Shown here piece after piece: positions 35,889 to 45,204 of a DNA stretch of 64,000 nucleotides. The translations under genes were made by a program, and so were the position numbers. Under the pieces are notes generated by a model. The model did no database searches, was not told the origin of the DNA, and saw only the letters and a program-made list of their open reading frames with translations. The DNA comes from an uncultured Planktomarina sp. (GTDB lineage Bacteria; Pseudomonadota; Alphaproteobacteria; Rhodobacterales; Rhodobacteraceae). Location: positions 62,001 to 126,000 of the forward strand of contig CAJJBZ010000016.1 in NCBI GenBank assembly GCA_905182535.1, written 5' to 3'. Positions within the stretch are counted from its first letter, which is position 1. Each line of letters starts with the position of its first letter.

Positions 35889-36073
35889 TTGGAGGCCTCG
35901 TCAGCAAGCGCGGGGCGCGGGGCATGATCATACCCCTCAATTGGCCCCGTGTTGGTAATTTTTACTAGGCTCAGAACCATGACCAGACCGATAAACAGAA
36001 CCAGGCACACGGCCACGCCAATATTCTGGCTGCGGCGACGTCTGTGCATGTCACTCTCAACGCGAATACTCAT
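35885..36073 (-). CDS. Small single-helix membrane protein of the cytochrome oxidase cluster (CoxF-like)
   Basis: A 62-residue protein with a basic N-terminus (RRRRSQN), one membrane helix (IGVAVCLVLFIGLVMVLSLV) and a short polar tail. A small ORF with this plan lies between ctaB and ctaG in many alphaproteobacteria and is often labelled CoxF or hypothetical; its function in oxidase assembly is not firmly known. I use ATG 36073 because it overlaps the ctaB stop as ATGA. Overlaps on both sides suggest tight translational coupling. Confidence 0.85.
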   Translation of the reverse strand: MSIRVESDMHRRRRSQNIGVAVCLVLFIGLVMVLSLVKITNTGPIEGYDHAPRPALADEASK

Positions 36074-37005
36074 GACCAACCTCCAAGACCGTAGGGCGCT
36101 ATAAGGGCTTCGGCCAAAATTGCAAGAAAATGCACGAAAAGATACAGGAGGGAAAATTTAAAGAAAGCCCGCTCCACCTTGAAATCATCTGCTTCCGCGA
36201 CAACCTCATCCCTACGCCAAATGCGTAAGGCATCCTTCAAAACGATTACATTGCAAACAAGAGCCACTACCAGATAAATCACACCACCAACCGCCGTGAA
36301 GGCAAGTGCAACAGCCAGAGCCGATTGTAATATAGCATAGACCAAAATATGAAGGCGTGTTTTCGGCCTTCCATGGGTAACGGTTAGCATCGGTACTTTA
36401 GCATCATCGTAATCAGAGCGCATGAAAAGCGCTAAAGCCCAAAAGTGCGGTGGGGTCCACATGAAGATTAACGCAAACATGAGTACCGCTTCAATAGAAA
36501 CTGATCCAGTAGCAGCCACCCATCCGATCAAAGGCGGGAAAGCACCAGCGGCGCCACCAATCACAATATTCTGCGGTGTGGCCCTCTTGAGCCACATGGT
36601 GTAAACTACTGAGTAGAAGAAAATGGTAAATGCTAACCAACCGGCAGCATGCCAATTTGCAGCAAGGCCCAACATCAAAACAGACAAACCAGACAGAGCC
36701 ACCCCAAGACCTAGAGCAGCATCAGGCGTGGTACGTCCTGATGGGATTGGTCGGGATTTAGTACGACGCATGATCGCGTCAATGTCCGCATCCCACCACA
36801 TGTTCAAAGATCCGGAGGCTCCAGCGCCAATCGCAATGAATAAAATCGCAGAAAATGTTTCAACTGGATGCAGAGCAACAGGTGCCGCCATGAGCCCAAC
36901 AAACGCTGTGAAAACAACCAGTGACATCACACGAGGCTTTAACAAGGCAACGTAATCGCCAAATACTGGATCATAATCCGAGTTATGATGAGACACTTCA
37001 GCCAT
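36070..37005 (-). CDS. ctaB: Protoheme IX farnesyltransferase
   Basis: A 311-residue integral membrane UbiA-family prenyltransferase that makes heme O from heme B and farnesyl diphosphate. The diphosphate/Mg-binding motif is NMWWDADIDAIMRRTKSRP, and the second conserved motif is YDDAKVPMLTVTHG. Around nine membrane helices are visible. It follows ctaC by 22 bases and overlaps the next small ORF. Confidence 0.97.
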   Translation of the reverse strand: MAEVSHHNSDYDPVFGDYVALLKPRVMSLVVFTAFVGLMAAPVALHPVETFSAILFIAIGAGASGSLNMWWDADIDAIMRRTKSRPIPSGRTTPDAALGLGVALSGLSVLMLGLAANWHAAGWLAFTIFFYSVVYTMWLKRATPQNIVIGGAAGAFPPLIGWVAATGSVSIEAVLMFALIFMWTPPHFWALALFMRSDYDDAKVPMLTVTHGRPKTRLHILVYAILQSALAVALAFTAVGGVIYLVVALVCNVIVLKDALRIWRRDEVVAEADDFKVERAFFKFSLLYLFVHFLAILAEALIAPYGLGGWS

Positions 37006-37027
37006 TTATCTTACTCTCAGCTCACGC

Positions 37028-37876
37028 TTAGTTAGACGCCAGTCGAACAGATTGCGGAATACCGGCATATTCTTCAATCGCGCCATCCAGCCAAGTATCA
37101 TACTGTGCTTGGCTCACAACTTTGACCGTTATAGGCATGTAGGCATGAGCCTGACCACACAACTCCGAACATTGACCAAAGTAAATACCCTCTTTTTCTG
37201 CAGCGAACCACAGTTCGGCCAGACGACCAGGAACAGCGTCTTGCTTGACGCCGAAAGCAGGAATCGTCCAAGAGTGGATCACATCAGCACCGGTCAACTG
37301 CATAACGATAGTAGCACCTACAGGAACAACAACTGCGTTATCAGTAGCCAATAAGTACTCATCCGGCGCATAACCAAAATCTGCTAATTCATCTTTTTGC
37401 AATAAAACACTCTCAAAACCAAAGCCATGATCTACATATTCATAACCCCAATACCATTGGTATCCTGTCACTTTAATAGTTATGTCAGCATCTGGTATTT
37501 CTTGTTGCTTGAATAAAATAGGCAGTGAAAAAACACCGATTACAACCAATATAAGTACAGGAACGACTGTCCAAAGAACTTCCACAACCGAATTGTGTGT
37601 AAAAGTTCCCGGTGTTTTGTTGCGGCTGGCGTGGAATTTGAAAGCGGCATAAGCCAATAAAAGCGTCACGAAAAGCGAAATAGCTGTGATGATGATTAAC
37701 AAAAAATTATCAAGCCATACAATATCTCGCATAAGTTCAGTTGCTGGGAATTGAAAGCCAATGCCCATAGGCGCAGGCTTACCAATAGTTTCTAAGCCTT
37801 GGAAGTTTTCTTGTGCTTGAGCAACTCCAGCCAATGTGACTAGCACTGCACTTAACAGAGACCTAAGAATTCGCAT
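37028..37876 (-). CDS. ctaC: Cytochrome c oxidase subunit II
   Basis: A 282-residue subunit carrying the CuA electron-entry centre. It has a signal peptide (LLSAVLVTLAGVAQA), two membrane helices, and the periplasmic cupredoxin domain with the aromatic YQWYWGYEY and the CuA ligand cluster GQCSELCGQAHAYMPI including both cysteines, a histidine and a methionine. The other histidine is in DVIHSWTIPAFG. First gene of the ctaC-ctaB-orf-ctaG-ctaE run and divergent from tldD, with a 187-base spacer that holds the promoter. Confidence 0.97.
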   Translation of the reverse strand: MRILRSLLSAVLVTLAGVAQAQENFQGLETIGKPAPMGIGFQFPATELMRDIVWLDNFLLIIITAISLFVTLLLAYAAFKFHASRNKTPGTFTHNSVVEVLWTVVPVLILVVIGVFSLPILFKQQEIPDADITIKVTGYQWYWGYEYVDHGFGFESVLLQKDELADFGYAPDEYLLATDNAVVVPVGATIVMQLTGADVIHSWTIPAFGVKQDAVPGRLAELWFAAEKEGIYFGQCSELCGQAHAYMPITVKVVSQAQYDTWLDGAIEEYAGIPQSVRLASN

Positions 37877-38063
37877 GTTCTACCCTATGTCTTTAGCGCC
37901 TTCGCGCTTTCCGTCGCACGAATGCACGACGCATGATTGTAATTTAACCAGCATCAATCATATCATTGAGCTACACGCAATTGGTTGATCCGCGTCAAAG
38001 GGACGCCAGTGGCAAAATTCATCCGCGAAATGTATTTTTCGCTAAAATAATGCAAGGAATTTC

Positions 38064-39485
38064 ATGCCCGATTCTCAATTTCGTCCGTTTGAGACCCATC
38101 TCGACCGGGATGCAGCCCGTGAGATTCTTAGAAATACCCTCATTGGAGCCGATGATGGAGAGTTATTTTTGGAGCGCTGCCGCTCAGAAGTGCTCTCGTT
38201 TGACGATGGCCGCTTGCGCACCTCAAGCTTTGACGCTTCGGAAGGCTTTGGGCTAAGGGCTGTTCAGGGCGAGACAGTGGGCTATGCCCATTCCACAGAG
38301 GTCTCCGAACAAGCCATGCGCCGCGCTACTGGTACAGTGCGTTTGGCCATCGGCGCAGACGGCGGTACATTGGCAGCGGCGCCGCAAGCTACCAATCACA
38401 AATTGTACAGCGATCATAATCCACTCACCGATTCCACTTTTCCTGCCAAAATTGATATCCTGCGTGAAATAGATGCCTATGCTCGGAGCTTGGACCGTCG
38501 TGTTGTACAAGTCTCTGCTACAATCGCCGCATCACATCAAGAAGTGGTTATACTTCGCGTAGATGGGCCAGACGTTTCCGACAGCCGCCCGATGGTGCGT
38601 ATGAATGTCTCAGTCATCGTTGAGCAAGACGGCCAACGCCAAACTGGTTATGTCGGCGGCGGCGGTCGGTATGGGCTAAACGGCATGCTAGAGCCAACCC
38701 ATTGGCAGCCTTTGGTAAAAGAATCCCTGCGCATAGCCGTATTGAACCTTGCGGCAATACCGGCCCCTGCTGGGGTAATGGATGTGGCACTCGGCGCCGG
38801 CTGGCCTGGAATTTTATTACATGAAGCTATTGGGCACGGCCTAGAGGGCGATTTCAACCGTAAAGGCACATCAGCGTTTGCAGGGCTAATGGGACAACGA
38901 ATTGCAGCCTCAGGCGTGACAGTGCTGGATGATGGCACTATGCCCAATCGTCGCGGCTCGATCACTGTAGATGACGAGGGTACCCCAAGCGCTAAAAATA
39001 TATTGATAGAAGATGGTATTTTAGTCGGTTTCATGCAAGACCGGCAGAATGCGAGACTGATGGGCGTAGCCCCCACCGGCAATGGCCGTAGGCAAAGCTT
39101 CGCCCATGCACCAATGCCACGGATGACTAATACCTATATGTTGGGCGGCAGTGTAGATCCACAAGACATGGTCACAGACATCAAAGACGGCATCTATGCG
39201 GTAGGGTTTGGCGGTGGCCAGGTTGATATCACTAATGGGAAATTCGTCTTTTCCTGTACTGAGGCCTATTTAGTTAAAGACGGGAAAGTTGAGGCACCGG
39301 TTAAAGGCGCCACTTTGATCGGTGATGGTGCTACAGCCCTGCGTCAAATTAGAGCTATAGGGAATGATATGCGACTCGATGACGGTATGGGAAACTGCGG
39401 CAAGCAGGGACAATGGGTCCCAGTCGGCGTAGGTCAACCCTCTTTACTGATCGGCGGGCTCACTGTGGGTGGATCAGCGACCTAA
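38064..39485 (+). CDS. tldD: TldD family metalloprotease
   Basis: A 473-residue zinc protease subunit that with TldE/PmbA cleaves unfolded peptides and matures some modified peptides. The HExxxH motif is in LLHEAIGHGLEGDFNRKG; the third ligand cysteine is expected in KFVFSCTEAYLVKDG, the conserved C-terminal motif, followed by KGATLIGDG. Length is normal. It is divergent from the cytochrome oxidase operon, a typical Rhodobacterales arrangement. PmbA is not in the window. Confidence 0.96.
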   Translation: MPDSQFRPFETHLDRDAAREILRNTLIGADDGELFLERCRSEVLSFDDGRLRTSSFDASEGFGLRAVQGETVGYAHSTEVSEQAMRRATGTVRLAIGADGGTLAAAPQATNHKLYSDHNPLTDSTFPAKIDILREIDAYARSLDRRVVQVSATIAASHQEVVILRVDGPDVSDSRPMVRMNVSVIVEQDGQRQTGYVGGGGRYGLNGMLEPTHWQPLVKESLRIAVLNLAAIPAPAGVMDVALGAGWPGILLHEAIGHGLEGDFNRKGTSAFAGLMGQRIAASGVTVLDDGTMPNRRGSITVDDEGTPSAKNILIEDGILVGFMQDRQNARLMGVAPTGNGRRQSFAHAPMPRMTNTYMLGGSVDPQDMVTDIKDGIYAVGFGGGQVDITNGKFVFSCTEAYLVKDGKVEAPVKGATLIGDGATALRQIRAIGNDMRLDDGMGNCGKQGQWVPVGVGQPSLLIGGLTVGGSAT

Positions 39486-39936
39486 GGCGTATAATTTTTA
39501 CAAACTTTAACGAGTGGCGCCCAGATCCTGAGAGAGACAAATTCATATGCCAGTATTAGTAGCAAAAATTTATGAAGCGGTACTTTAGAATTCGGACAAA
39601 CCCCTAAGTCAGTCCGCATTCATTTACTCGACCTCAAGAGCTTAACCAGAGACGACCGAACGCTGCCACTGACTTACAGGCCTGAGTATTATCAACTACC
39701 TCAGCCCCGCTAATCTGGTAGCCAGTTAATTGGCCCTTGGCGTCAAAGCTTCCATCCTACGAGGTCCAAATAACCGCAAAATCAGATATTTTGAGCCGCT
39801 TAGGACATCCCCTAAGAAGGATGCTAACTACATTAGTTACACATTGATTTACCTTTTTTTTCAAACTTCCATTGACAAATTGGCAACGCGCCCCCTTTTT
39901 GCACCGAATATTTCTCTTAATTTACAGGGTGTCCCC
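39486..39936. other. Intergenic region upstream of topA
   Basis: This 451-base spacer between tldD and topA contains no gene or RNA that I can support. The topA frame stays open back to 39730, but these codons do not resemble topoisomerase and the family start is at 39937. A consensus TTGACA lies at 39872-39877, about 60 bases before the ATG, without a clear -10 at the right distance. A T-rich run lies at 39853-39861. Confidence 0.5.
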
Positions 39937-42507
39937 ATGGCTGTTGTTGTTGTAGAATCTCCTGCTAAGGCTAAGACAATAAACAAATATCTTGGGCCGG
40001 GATTTACCGTATTAGCCTCGTATGGCCACGTGCGCGATTTGCCACCCAAAGACGGATCTGTGGATCCAGACAATAATTTTGAGATGCTTTGGGAAGTTGG
40101 GGCTGCCAGCAAGAAGCATGTGAAGGCCATTGCCGACGCTTTAAAAGACGACAATGAATTGATCCTCGCAACTGACCCCGATCGCGAAGGCGAAGCGATT
40201 AGTTGGCATCTGCAAGAGACCTTAACAAAACGTCGTGCAATCAAAAAAGATACCCCAGTCAGCCGGGTAGTTTTTAATGCGATCACAAAAGCGGCGGTTA
40301 CTGAGGCGATGAAAAATCCTCGCCAAGTGGATATGGAGTTGGTTGAGGCATATCTGGCCCGCCGAGCTCTGGATTATCTAGTAGGGTTCAAACTGTCACC
40401 AGTGCTCTGGAGGCGCCTGCCGGGCGCCAAATCCGCAGGCCGGGTTCAGTCCGTCTGTTTGCGTATCATCGTTGATCGTGAGATGGAAATTGAGGCGTTT
40501 AACGCTCGTGAGTATTGGACAGTCGGTGCCTCCCTGACTACACCGCGAGGTCAGGTCTTTGATGCGCGCCTCACCACTTTGGGCGGCAAACGTCTCGATA
40601 AGTTCGACATCGCCAACGCAACAGAAGCAGAACTGGCAGTGCAGGCTGTGACTAGCCGCGATTTGACTGCGACCTCAGTTGAAGCTAAACCCGCCAGCCG
40701 CAACCCTTCGGCCCCTTTCATGACCTCAACTCTGCAACAAGAAGCTAGTCGCAAGTTTGGCATGGGCGCGCGACAAACAATGTCCACGGCACAGCGATTG
40801 TATGAGGCAGGCCTTATCACTTATATGCGAACAGATGGTACCAATCTATCTACAGACGCTATAGACACACGAGACGTGATTGAAGCTCGCTACGGCCAGC
40901 CATATGTTCCAGCGTCTCCACGCATGTACAAAAAAAAGGCTAAAAATGCTCAGGAAGCACATGAATGCATTCGCCCAACAGAGTTGGACCAAGCCCCAGA
41001 TAAAATTAATATCACAGATGCGGATCAGAAAAAGCTTTATGATCTAATATGGAAACGTACGATTTCCAGCCAAATGGAAGCCGGCCGCATGGAGCGAACC
41101 ACAGTTGAAATTAGTAGCTCAGACGGCCAAGTTGGCCTGCGCGCTACAGGGCAAGTTGTGTTGTTCGATGGCTTTATGCGAGTTTATGAAGAGGGCCGCG
41201 ACGACAGCGTGGTGGACGGAGATGACAAACGGCTGCCAAAGATCACAGCGCAAGACCCACTCGGTAAAGGGTCGGTAAATCCAGAGCAGCACCACACCCA
41301 ACCGCCACCCCGCTATACAGAGGCCAGTCTAGTTAAACGAATGGAAGAGCTCGGCATTGGCCGTCCCTCCACCTACGCCTCAGTGGTGACCACCATACAA
41401 GATCGTGACTATGTACGAAAAGAAAAAAGCCGTCTGATTCCAGAAGATAAGGGCAGGTTGGTCACAGTGTTTTTAAGCAGTTTTTTCCGTCAATATGTGG
41501 GATATGAATTTACTGCTGATTTAGAGCGCGAACTCGATGATGTCTCGGCGGGTGAGCGACAATATCGCACTGTTTTAACACGGTTTTGGAAGGATTTTAA
41601 AGTCGCTATTGACGGCGCCATGGACCAATCCATAACAGCAGTTCTTGAAAAGATTAATGATGTCTTAGAGCCACATCTCTTCCCAATCGAAGAGCCAGGT
41701 GTTGACCCAAGGGTCTGCAAAAACTGTGGTGAAGGCCGCTTATCGATGCGTACTGCCCGTTCGGGCGGCGCATTCATTGGCTGCTCCAATTACCCTGACT
41801 GCAAATTTACCCGCCCCTTTGGCCCTCCAGGCACAGAAAGCAGCGCAATTGGACCAGACGGTCAACTTTTGGGCTATGATGGCGAGGATCCAATTAGCCT
41901 TCGGGACGGTCGGTATGGTCCCTATGTGCAGCGAGGTAACTTGACGGAAGAGAATCCTAAGCCCCAGCGTATGTCGATCCCAAAAACTTGGCCAATTGAT
42001 GAACTGACCTTTGATAAAGCGGTTCAGTTGCTATCACTACCCCGCGAAATTGGAGCCCATCCAGAAGATGGCGTAATGATTGAATCGTCAATCGGGCGTT
42101 TTGGACCCTATGTAAAGCACGGCACAATGTACGCCAATATTGGCGATATTGACGAGGTCTGGAGCATCGGCATGAACCGCGCAGTGGAGGAACTAGCCAA
42201 AAAAGCCGCACGCGGCGGGCGCGGTGCCGCTGCCACGCCATTGCTCGAATTAGGGGAACACCCAAGCGAGGGCGGCCCAGTCAATGTAATGTCAGGCAAA
42301 TACGGCCCATACGTGAAATGGGGCAAGGTAAATGCGACAATCCCAAAAGACATCGCGCCTGAAAAGATGACAATGGATTTGGCTGTCGCTTTGATTGTAG
42401 AAAAAGCTCCCACCAAAAAAAAGCCAGCTGCAAAGAAGAAACCAGCCACAAAAAAAGTAACGGCTAAGAAAACGGCGCCCAAGAAAAAAGATAAGCCAAA
42501 GGCGTAG
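39937..42507 (+). CDS. topA: DNA topoisomerase I
   Basis: An 856-residue type IA topoisomerase relaxing negative supercoils. The TOPRIM domain begins VVVESPAKAKTINKYLG and ends in ATDPDREGEAISWH; the catalytic tyrosine is in GLITYMRTDGTNLS. A four-cysteine zinc ribbon (CKNCGEGRL ... GCSNYPDCKF) follows near residue 590, then three repeats of the TopoI C-terminal module (GRYGPYVQ, GRFGPYVKHG, GKYGPYVKWG) and a Lys/Pro/Ala tail. The tail is basic like eukaryotic H1. I start at ATG 39937, where homology begins. Ends at a bidirectional terminator. Confidence 0.97.
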   Translation: MAVVVVESPAKAKTINKYLGPGFTVLASYGHVRDLPPKDGSVDPDNNFEMLWEVGAASKKHVKAIADALKDDNELILATDPDREGEAISWHLQETLTKRRAIKKDTPVSRVVFNAITKAAVTEAMKNPRQVDMELVEAYLARRALDYLVGFKLSPVLWRRLPGAKSAGRVQSVCLRIIVDREMEIEAFNAREYWTVGASLTTPRGQVFDARLTTLGGKRLDKFDIANATEAELAVQAVTSRDLTATSVEAKPASRNPSAPFMTSTLQQEASRKFGMGARQTMSTAQRLYEAGLITYMRTDGTNLSTDAIDTRDVIEARYGQPYVPASPRMYKKKAKNAQEAHECIRPTELDQAPDKINITDADQKKLYDLIWKRTISSQMEAGRMERTTVEISSSDGQVGLRATGQVVLFDGFMRVYEEGRDDSVVDGDDKRLPKITAQDPLGKGSVNPEQHHTQPPPRYTEASLVKRMEELGIGRPSTYASVVTTIQDRDYVRKEKSRLIPEDKGRLVTVFLSSFFRQYVGYEFTADLERELDDVSAGERQYRTVLTRFWKDFKVAIDGAMDQSITAVLEKINDVLEPHLFPIEEPGVDPRVCKNCGEGRLSMRTARSGGAFIGCSNYPDCKFTRPFGPPGTESSAIGPDGQLLGYDGEDPISLRDGRYGPYVQRGNLTEENPKPQRMSIPKTWPIDELTFDKAVQLLSLPREIGAHPEDGVMIESSIGRFGPYVKHGTMYANIGDIDEVWSIGMNRAVEELAKKAARGGRGAAATPLLELGEHPSEGGPVNVMSGKYGPYVKWGKVNATIPKDIAPEKMTMDLAVALIVEKAPTKKKPAAKKKPATKKVTAKKTAPKKKDKPKA

Positions 42508-42530
42508 TTACAGGCCTTTGGTTTAATTTA
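42496..42530. terminator. Bidirectional terminator between topA and the aldolase gene
   Basis: CCAAAGGC at 42496-42503 pairs with GCCTTTGG at 42514-42521 around a 10-base loop. TTTAATTT follows on the plus strand and CTTATCTTTTTT on the minus strand, so it can serve both convergent genes. The first arm is inside the topA tail. Confidence 0.72.
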
Positions 42531-42537
42531 AAGATAA

Positions 42538-43377
42538 CTATCGCTGAGCTGGAGCGCCAAAGGCACTCAAAATGCGTTGTGCCGCTATTTGGACAGGATT
42601 AATAGTATCTACCAAGATTTGCACCCGATCAAAGCGATCAGGATCTGAGGCAACAGCCAAGCGTAGAGCGGCACCAAAAGCTAACCGCAACTCTGTTCCA
42701 ATGTTAAACTTGCAAATGGATGTCTGTTTAGCCAATAGAGTGCGCTGCGCAACCGGCACACCAGAACCACCATGAATGACCAATGGTATTGACGTCATTG
42801 CTTCAATCTCTGAGATACGAGCCAAGTCTAGCCCACCCTCTTTGTTCTGTTGCAGGTGCACGTTGCCCACGCTAATCGCCATGGCATCGACACCGCTGTC
42901 ACTAGCAAACTTTGCAGCCTCTCCCGGATCAGTTCCATTGGAGTCTTCCCGACCAGAGTACCCAACAAAGCCAATCTCACCCTCGCAGGAGATACCAGCC
43001 GCATGGGCCATTTCCGCGATCGCCGCAGTTTCGTCGATATTTTGCCGCAGGGGCTTGCGCGAGCCATCAAACATTAAAGAGGTGAAGCCACTATCAAGCG
43101 CGATTTTGCAATCCTCAAAAGTATAACCATGATCAAGATGCACTACCACCGGCACCGAGGCTTCCTCAGCTAAATGTCGGAACATTTTGCCAAGCACTGG
43201 CAGTGGGGTGTGGGCACGGCAGGATGGGCCCGCTTGCAAAATCACCGGGCAGTTTTCGACTTCAGCAGCTGCTACGTAGGCGCGCATATCTTCCCAACCA
43301 AGACAAACCAGCCCTCCAACCGCGTAGCCCTGCGCCAAAGCTGGTTGCAAGACCTGAGCCAAATTAACCAAAGTCAT
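42538..43377 (-). CDS. Class II ketose-bisphosphate aldolase, probably inositol-pathway (IolJ-like)
   Basis: A 279-residue zinc aldolase. Class II signatures are VVHLDHGYTFEDCKIALDSGFTSLMFDGS (zinc histidine HLDHG), EGEIGFVGYSGRED (zinc glutamate), NVHLQQNKEGGLDLARI and the phosphate site VIHGGSGVPV. Fructose-bisphosphate, tagatose-bisphosphate and 2-deoxy-5-keto-gluconate-6-phosphate (IolJ) aldolases share these. Its place as the last gene of iolD-iolC-iolB, overlapping the iolB stop by four bases, argues for IolJ, which splits the inositol intermediate into dihydroxyacetone phosphate and malonate semialdehyde. Specificity is from context, not sequence. Confidence 0.85.
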   Translation of the reverse strand: MTLVNLAQVLQPALAQGYAVGGLVCLGWEDMRAYVAAAEVENCPVILQAGPSCRAHTPLPVLGKMFRHLAEEASVPVVVHLDHGYTFEDCKIALDSGFTSLMFDGSRKPLRQNIDETAAIAEMAHAAGISCEGEIGFVGYSGREDSNGTDPGEAAKFASDSGVDAMAISVGNVHLQQNKEGGLDLARISEIEAMTSIPLVIHGGSGVPVAQRTLLAKQTSICKFNIGTELRLAFGAALRLAVASDPDRFDRVQILVDTINPVQIAAQRILSAFGAPAQR

Positions 43378-44216
43378 TTAAATTTCGCAATCATATCTTT
43401 GATGCCAGGGATAGTTTCGATTTGATAGGCATGGGTAGGCTGGAAATGCTGCACCAGTGAACGCTGGCTTAGTCCACTGAGGATTGTAAAATAATACATT
43501 TCATACCCGGGCAAAACGCAGCAAGGATGATAGCCACTATCCAAGCAAATCGTCGACCCATCCATTATGTGATAGGCTTCACCAGGCTTATTATCTTCAC
43601 GTTGTAGCATCTGCACACCAGAACCAAAGTTGGGCTTAAAGCGAAAATTATAGGTTTCATCATGGCGGGTTTCTGTTGGAAGACGGTCCGTGTCGTGCTT
43701 GTGGCTGGGGAATCCTGACCAACCACCAGCCCCAACAGTGAACAGCTCACTCACCAGCAAGCGCCCAACTTTTCCATGTTGTTTTTGACCTAGTATGTGT
43801 TTGATCTTACGATGGGTTTTAGTATCATCTGACCCATATTGGACCAAGTCAATCTCATCGGAACGCACAGCAAAAGGGTCTAAAACCTGATCAAATTTAG
43901 CGCCAGCTACAAACACCTCCGCAGTGTCTGACAAACATATTATGAGTGCTTTGGCACCCGATGGCACATAGACCCCCTCAGGCTCACCGCCCCAGACATC
44001 TTCGACCCTTCCGCCTAAAGCTTCCGCTCTAAATCCCTCAACCTCCACATCAAGCGTGCCAGTGGCGGGCGCGATACAAGTCTCATAGCCGGGCACCTGA
44101 TATTCAAAGGCCTGGCCCTTCGTCAGCTTGACGATGTTAAAATAATTCAAAGGCACCGTATCATCTTCAATGTCAACGATGGGGAGATTTTGATTGTCAA
44201 ATGGGGCAATATGCAT
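43374..44216 (-). CDS. iolB: 5-deoxy-glucuronate isomerase
   Basis: A 280-residue cytoplasmic double-cupin enzyme of myo-inositol breakdown, isomerising 5-deoxy-glucuronate to 2-deoxy-5-keto-gluconate. The metal-binding region GGWSGFPSHKHDTDRLPTETRHDETYNFRFKP is present in part as SHKHD and EETYNFRF-like DETYNFRFKP, and the C-terminal cupin holds GYHPCCVLPGYEMYYFTILSG. Length is normal. It lies between iolC and the aldolase with three- and four-base junctions. Confidence 0.95.
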   Translation of the reverse strand: MHIAPFDNQNLPIVDIEDDTVPLNYFNIVKLTKGQAFEYQVPGYETCIAPATGTLDVEVEGFRAEALGGRVEDVWGGEPEGVYVPSGAKALIICLSDTAEVFVAGAKFDQVLDPFAVRSDEIDLVQYGSDDTKTHRKIKHILGQKQHGKVGRLLVSELFTVGAGGWSGFPSHKHDTDRLPTETRHDETYNFRFKPNFGSGVQMLQREDNKPGEAYHIMDGSTICLDSGYHPCCVLPGYEMYYFTILSGLSQRSLVQHFQPTHAYQIETIPGIKDMIAKFK

Positions 44217-44219
44217 AGA

Positions 44220-45201
44220 TTAATCTTTCACAAGTGAAGGGCCCGGATGCTGAGCCAAAAACGTTTCTAAATCATCTGGGTAGGGCATAGCAGGCGCACA
44301 TCCTGGTTTACCAACCACAATTGCCGCGCAGGCAGAACCCCGCAGCACAGAGTCTTGCAAAGACAGTCCCTGAGCCATGCTGGCCAAAAATCCCGCCATG
44401 AAACTATCTCCCGCACCCGTAGGTTTTAAGGCTGTAACCGAGTAAATACCCGTGTGCAGCTCTTGACCATCAGCAAAGGTAATGGCGCCTTTTTCGCCCA
44501 TCTTATAGATCACAATTTTAGCTGTACTTTGGGACAAGGCGCGGGCCTTTGACAGGCCATTATCAATGCCACCAGCCATAAATCCAAACTCTTCATCATT
44601 ACCAACAATAACATCAGATAAAGCGCCAGCCCGCGACAACACCTCTTCGGCCACCTGTGGCGAAGTCCAGCTATAGGGACGGTAATCAACGTCAAAAACA
44701 ATAGGCAGGCCTGCAGACCGCGCCAGCTCAAATGCGTGAAAGGCAGCTGATCTGCTCGGTTCAGCCGCAAAGACCGTTCCCGCAGTCACCAAAGCGCCGT
44801 AATCACCATAGCCTTGATATCATCGATATCCATCTGAAAATCAGCAGCGCCATTACGATAAATAACTGATTGATGGTTTTCCACTCGGCTCTCATAAACA
44901 GCTAGTGAATTACGATACTCTCCACCAATAGGCTTCACGTGAGTTACATCAACACCGTAATGTTTCAATTGGTTCACACAATAACGCCCTATACTATCAT
45001 CAGAAACTCGTGTCACTAATGCAGACTTACCACCAAGCTTACAAATCCCTGCAGCAATATTTGCTGATGATCCTCCGAGGCCAACACTCATATTCATAGC
45101 TTCTTCAGTTGTAGAGCCAGGCGGATCAGGATATAGATCCATTCCAGCTCGCCCACTACTACAAAATTATTTTGCGCAATACCCGCTAAAACTCTTTGCA
45201 T
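44220..45201 (-). CDS. iolC: 5-dehydro-2-deoxygluconokinase, two frame breaks
   Basis: PfkB-family kinase that phosphorylates 2-deoxy-5-keto-gluconate. The open frames must be joined. From ATG 45201 the first codons read QRVLAGIAQNNFVVVG; a missing base near 45151 (expected GGCCGAG, found GGCGAG) shifts the frame, which then gives MDLYPDPPG and VGLGGSSANIAAGICKLGG, the sugar-binding motif. A second lost base near 44810 (GCTATGG for GCTTATGG) precedes YGALVTAGTVFAAEPS. The C-terminal PfkB signature LKPTGAGDSFMAGFLAS with catalytic aspartate is intact. Joined length, about 327 residues, is normal. Both breaks are in doubled bases, so error is likely. Confidence 0.9.
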
Positions 45202-45204
45202 AGC

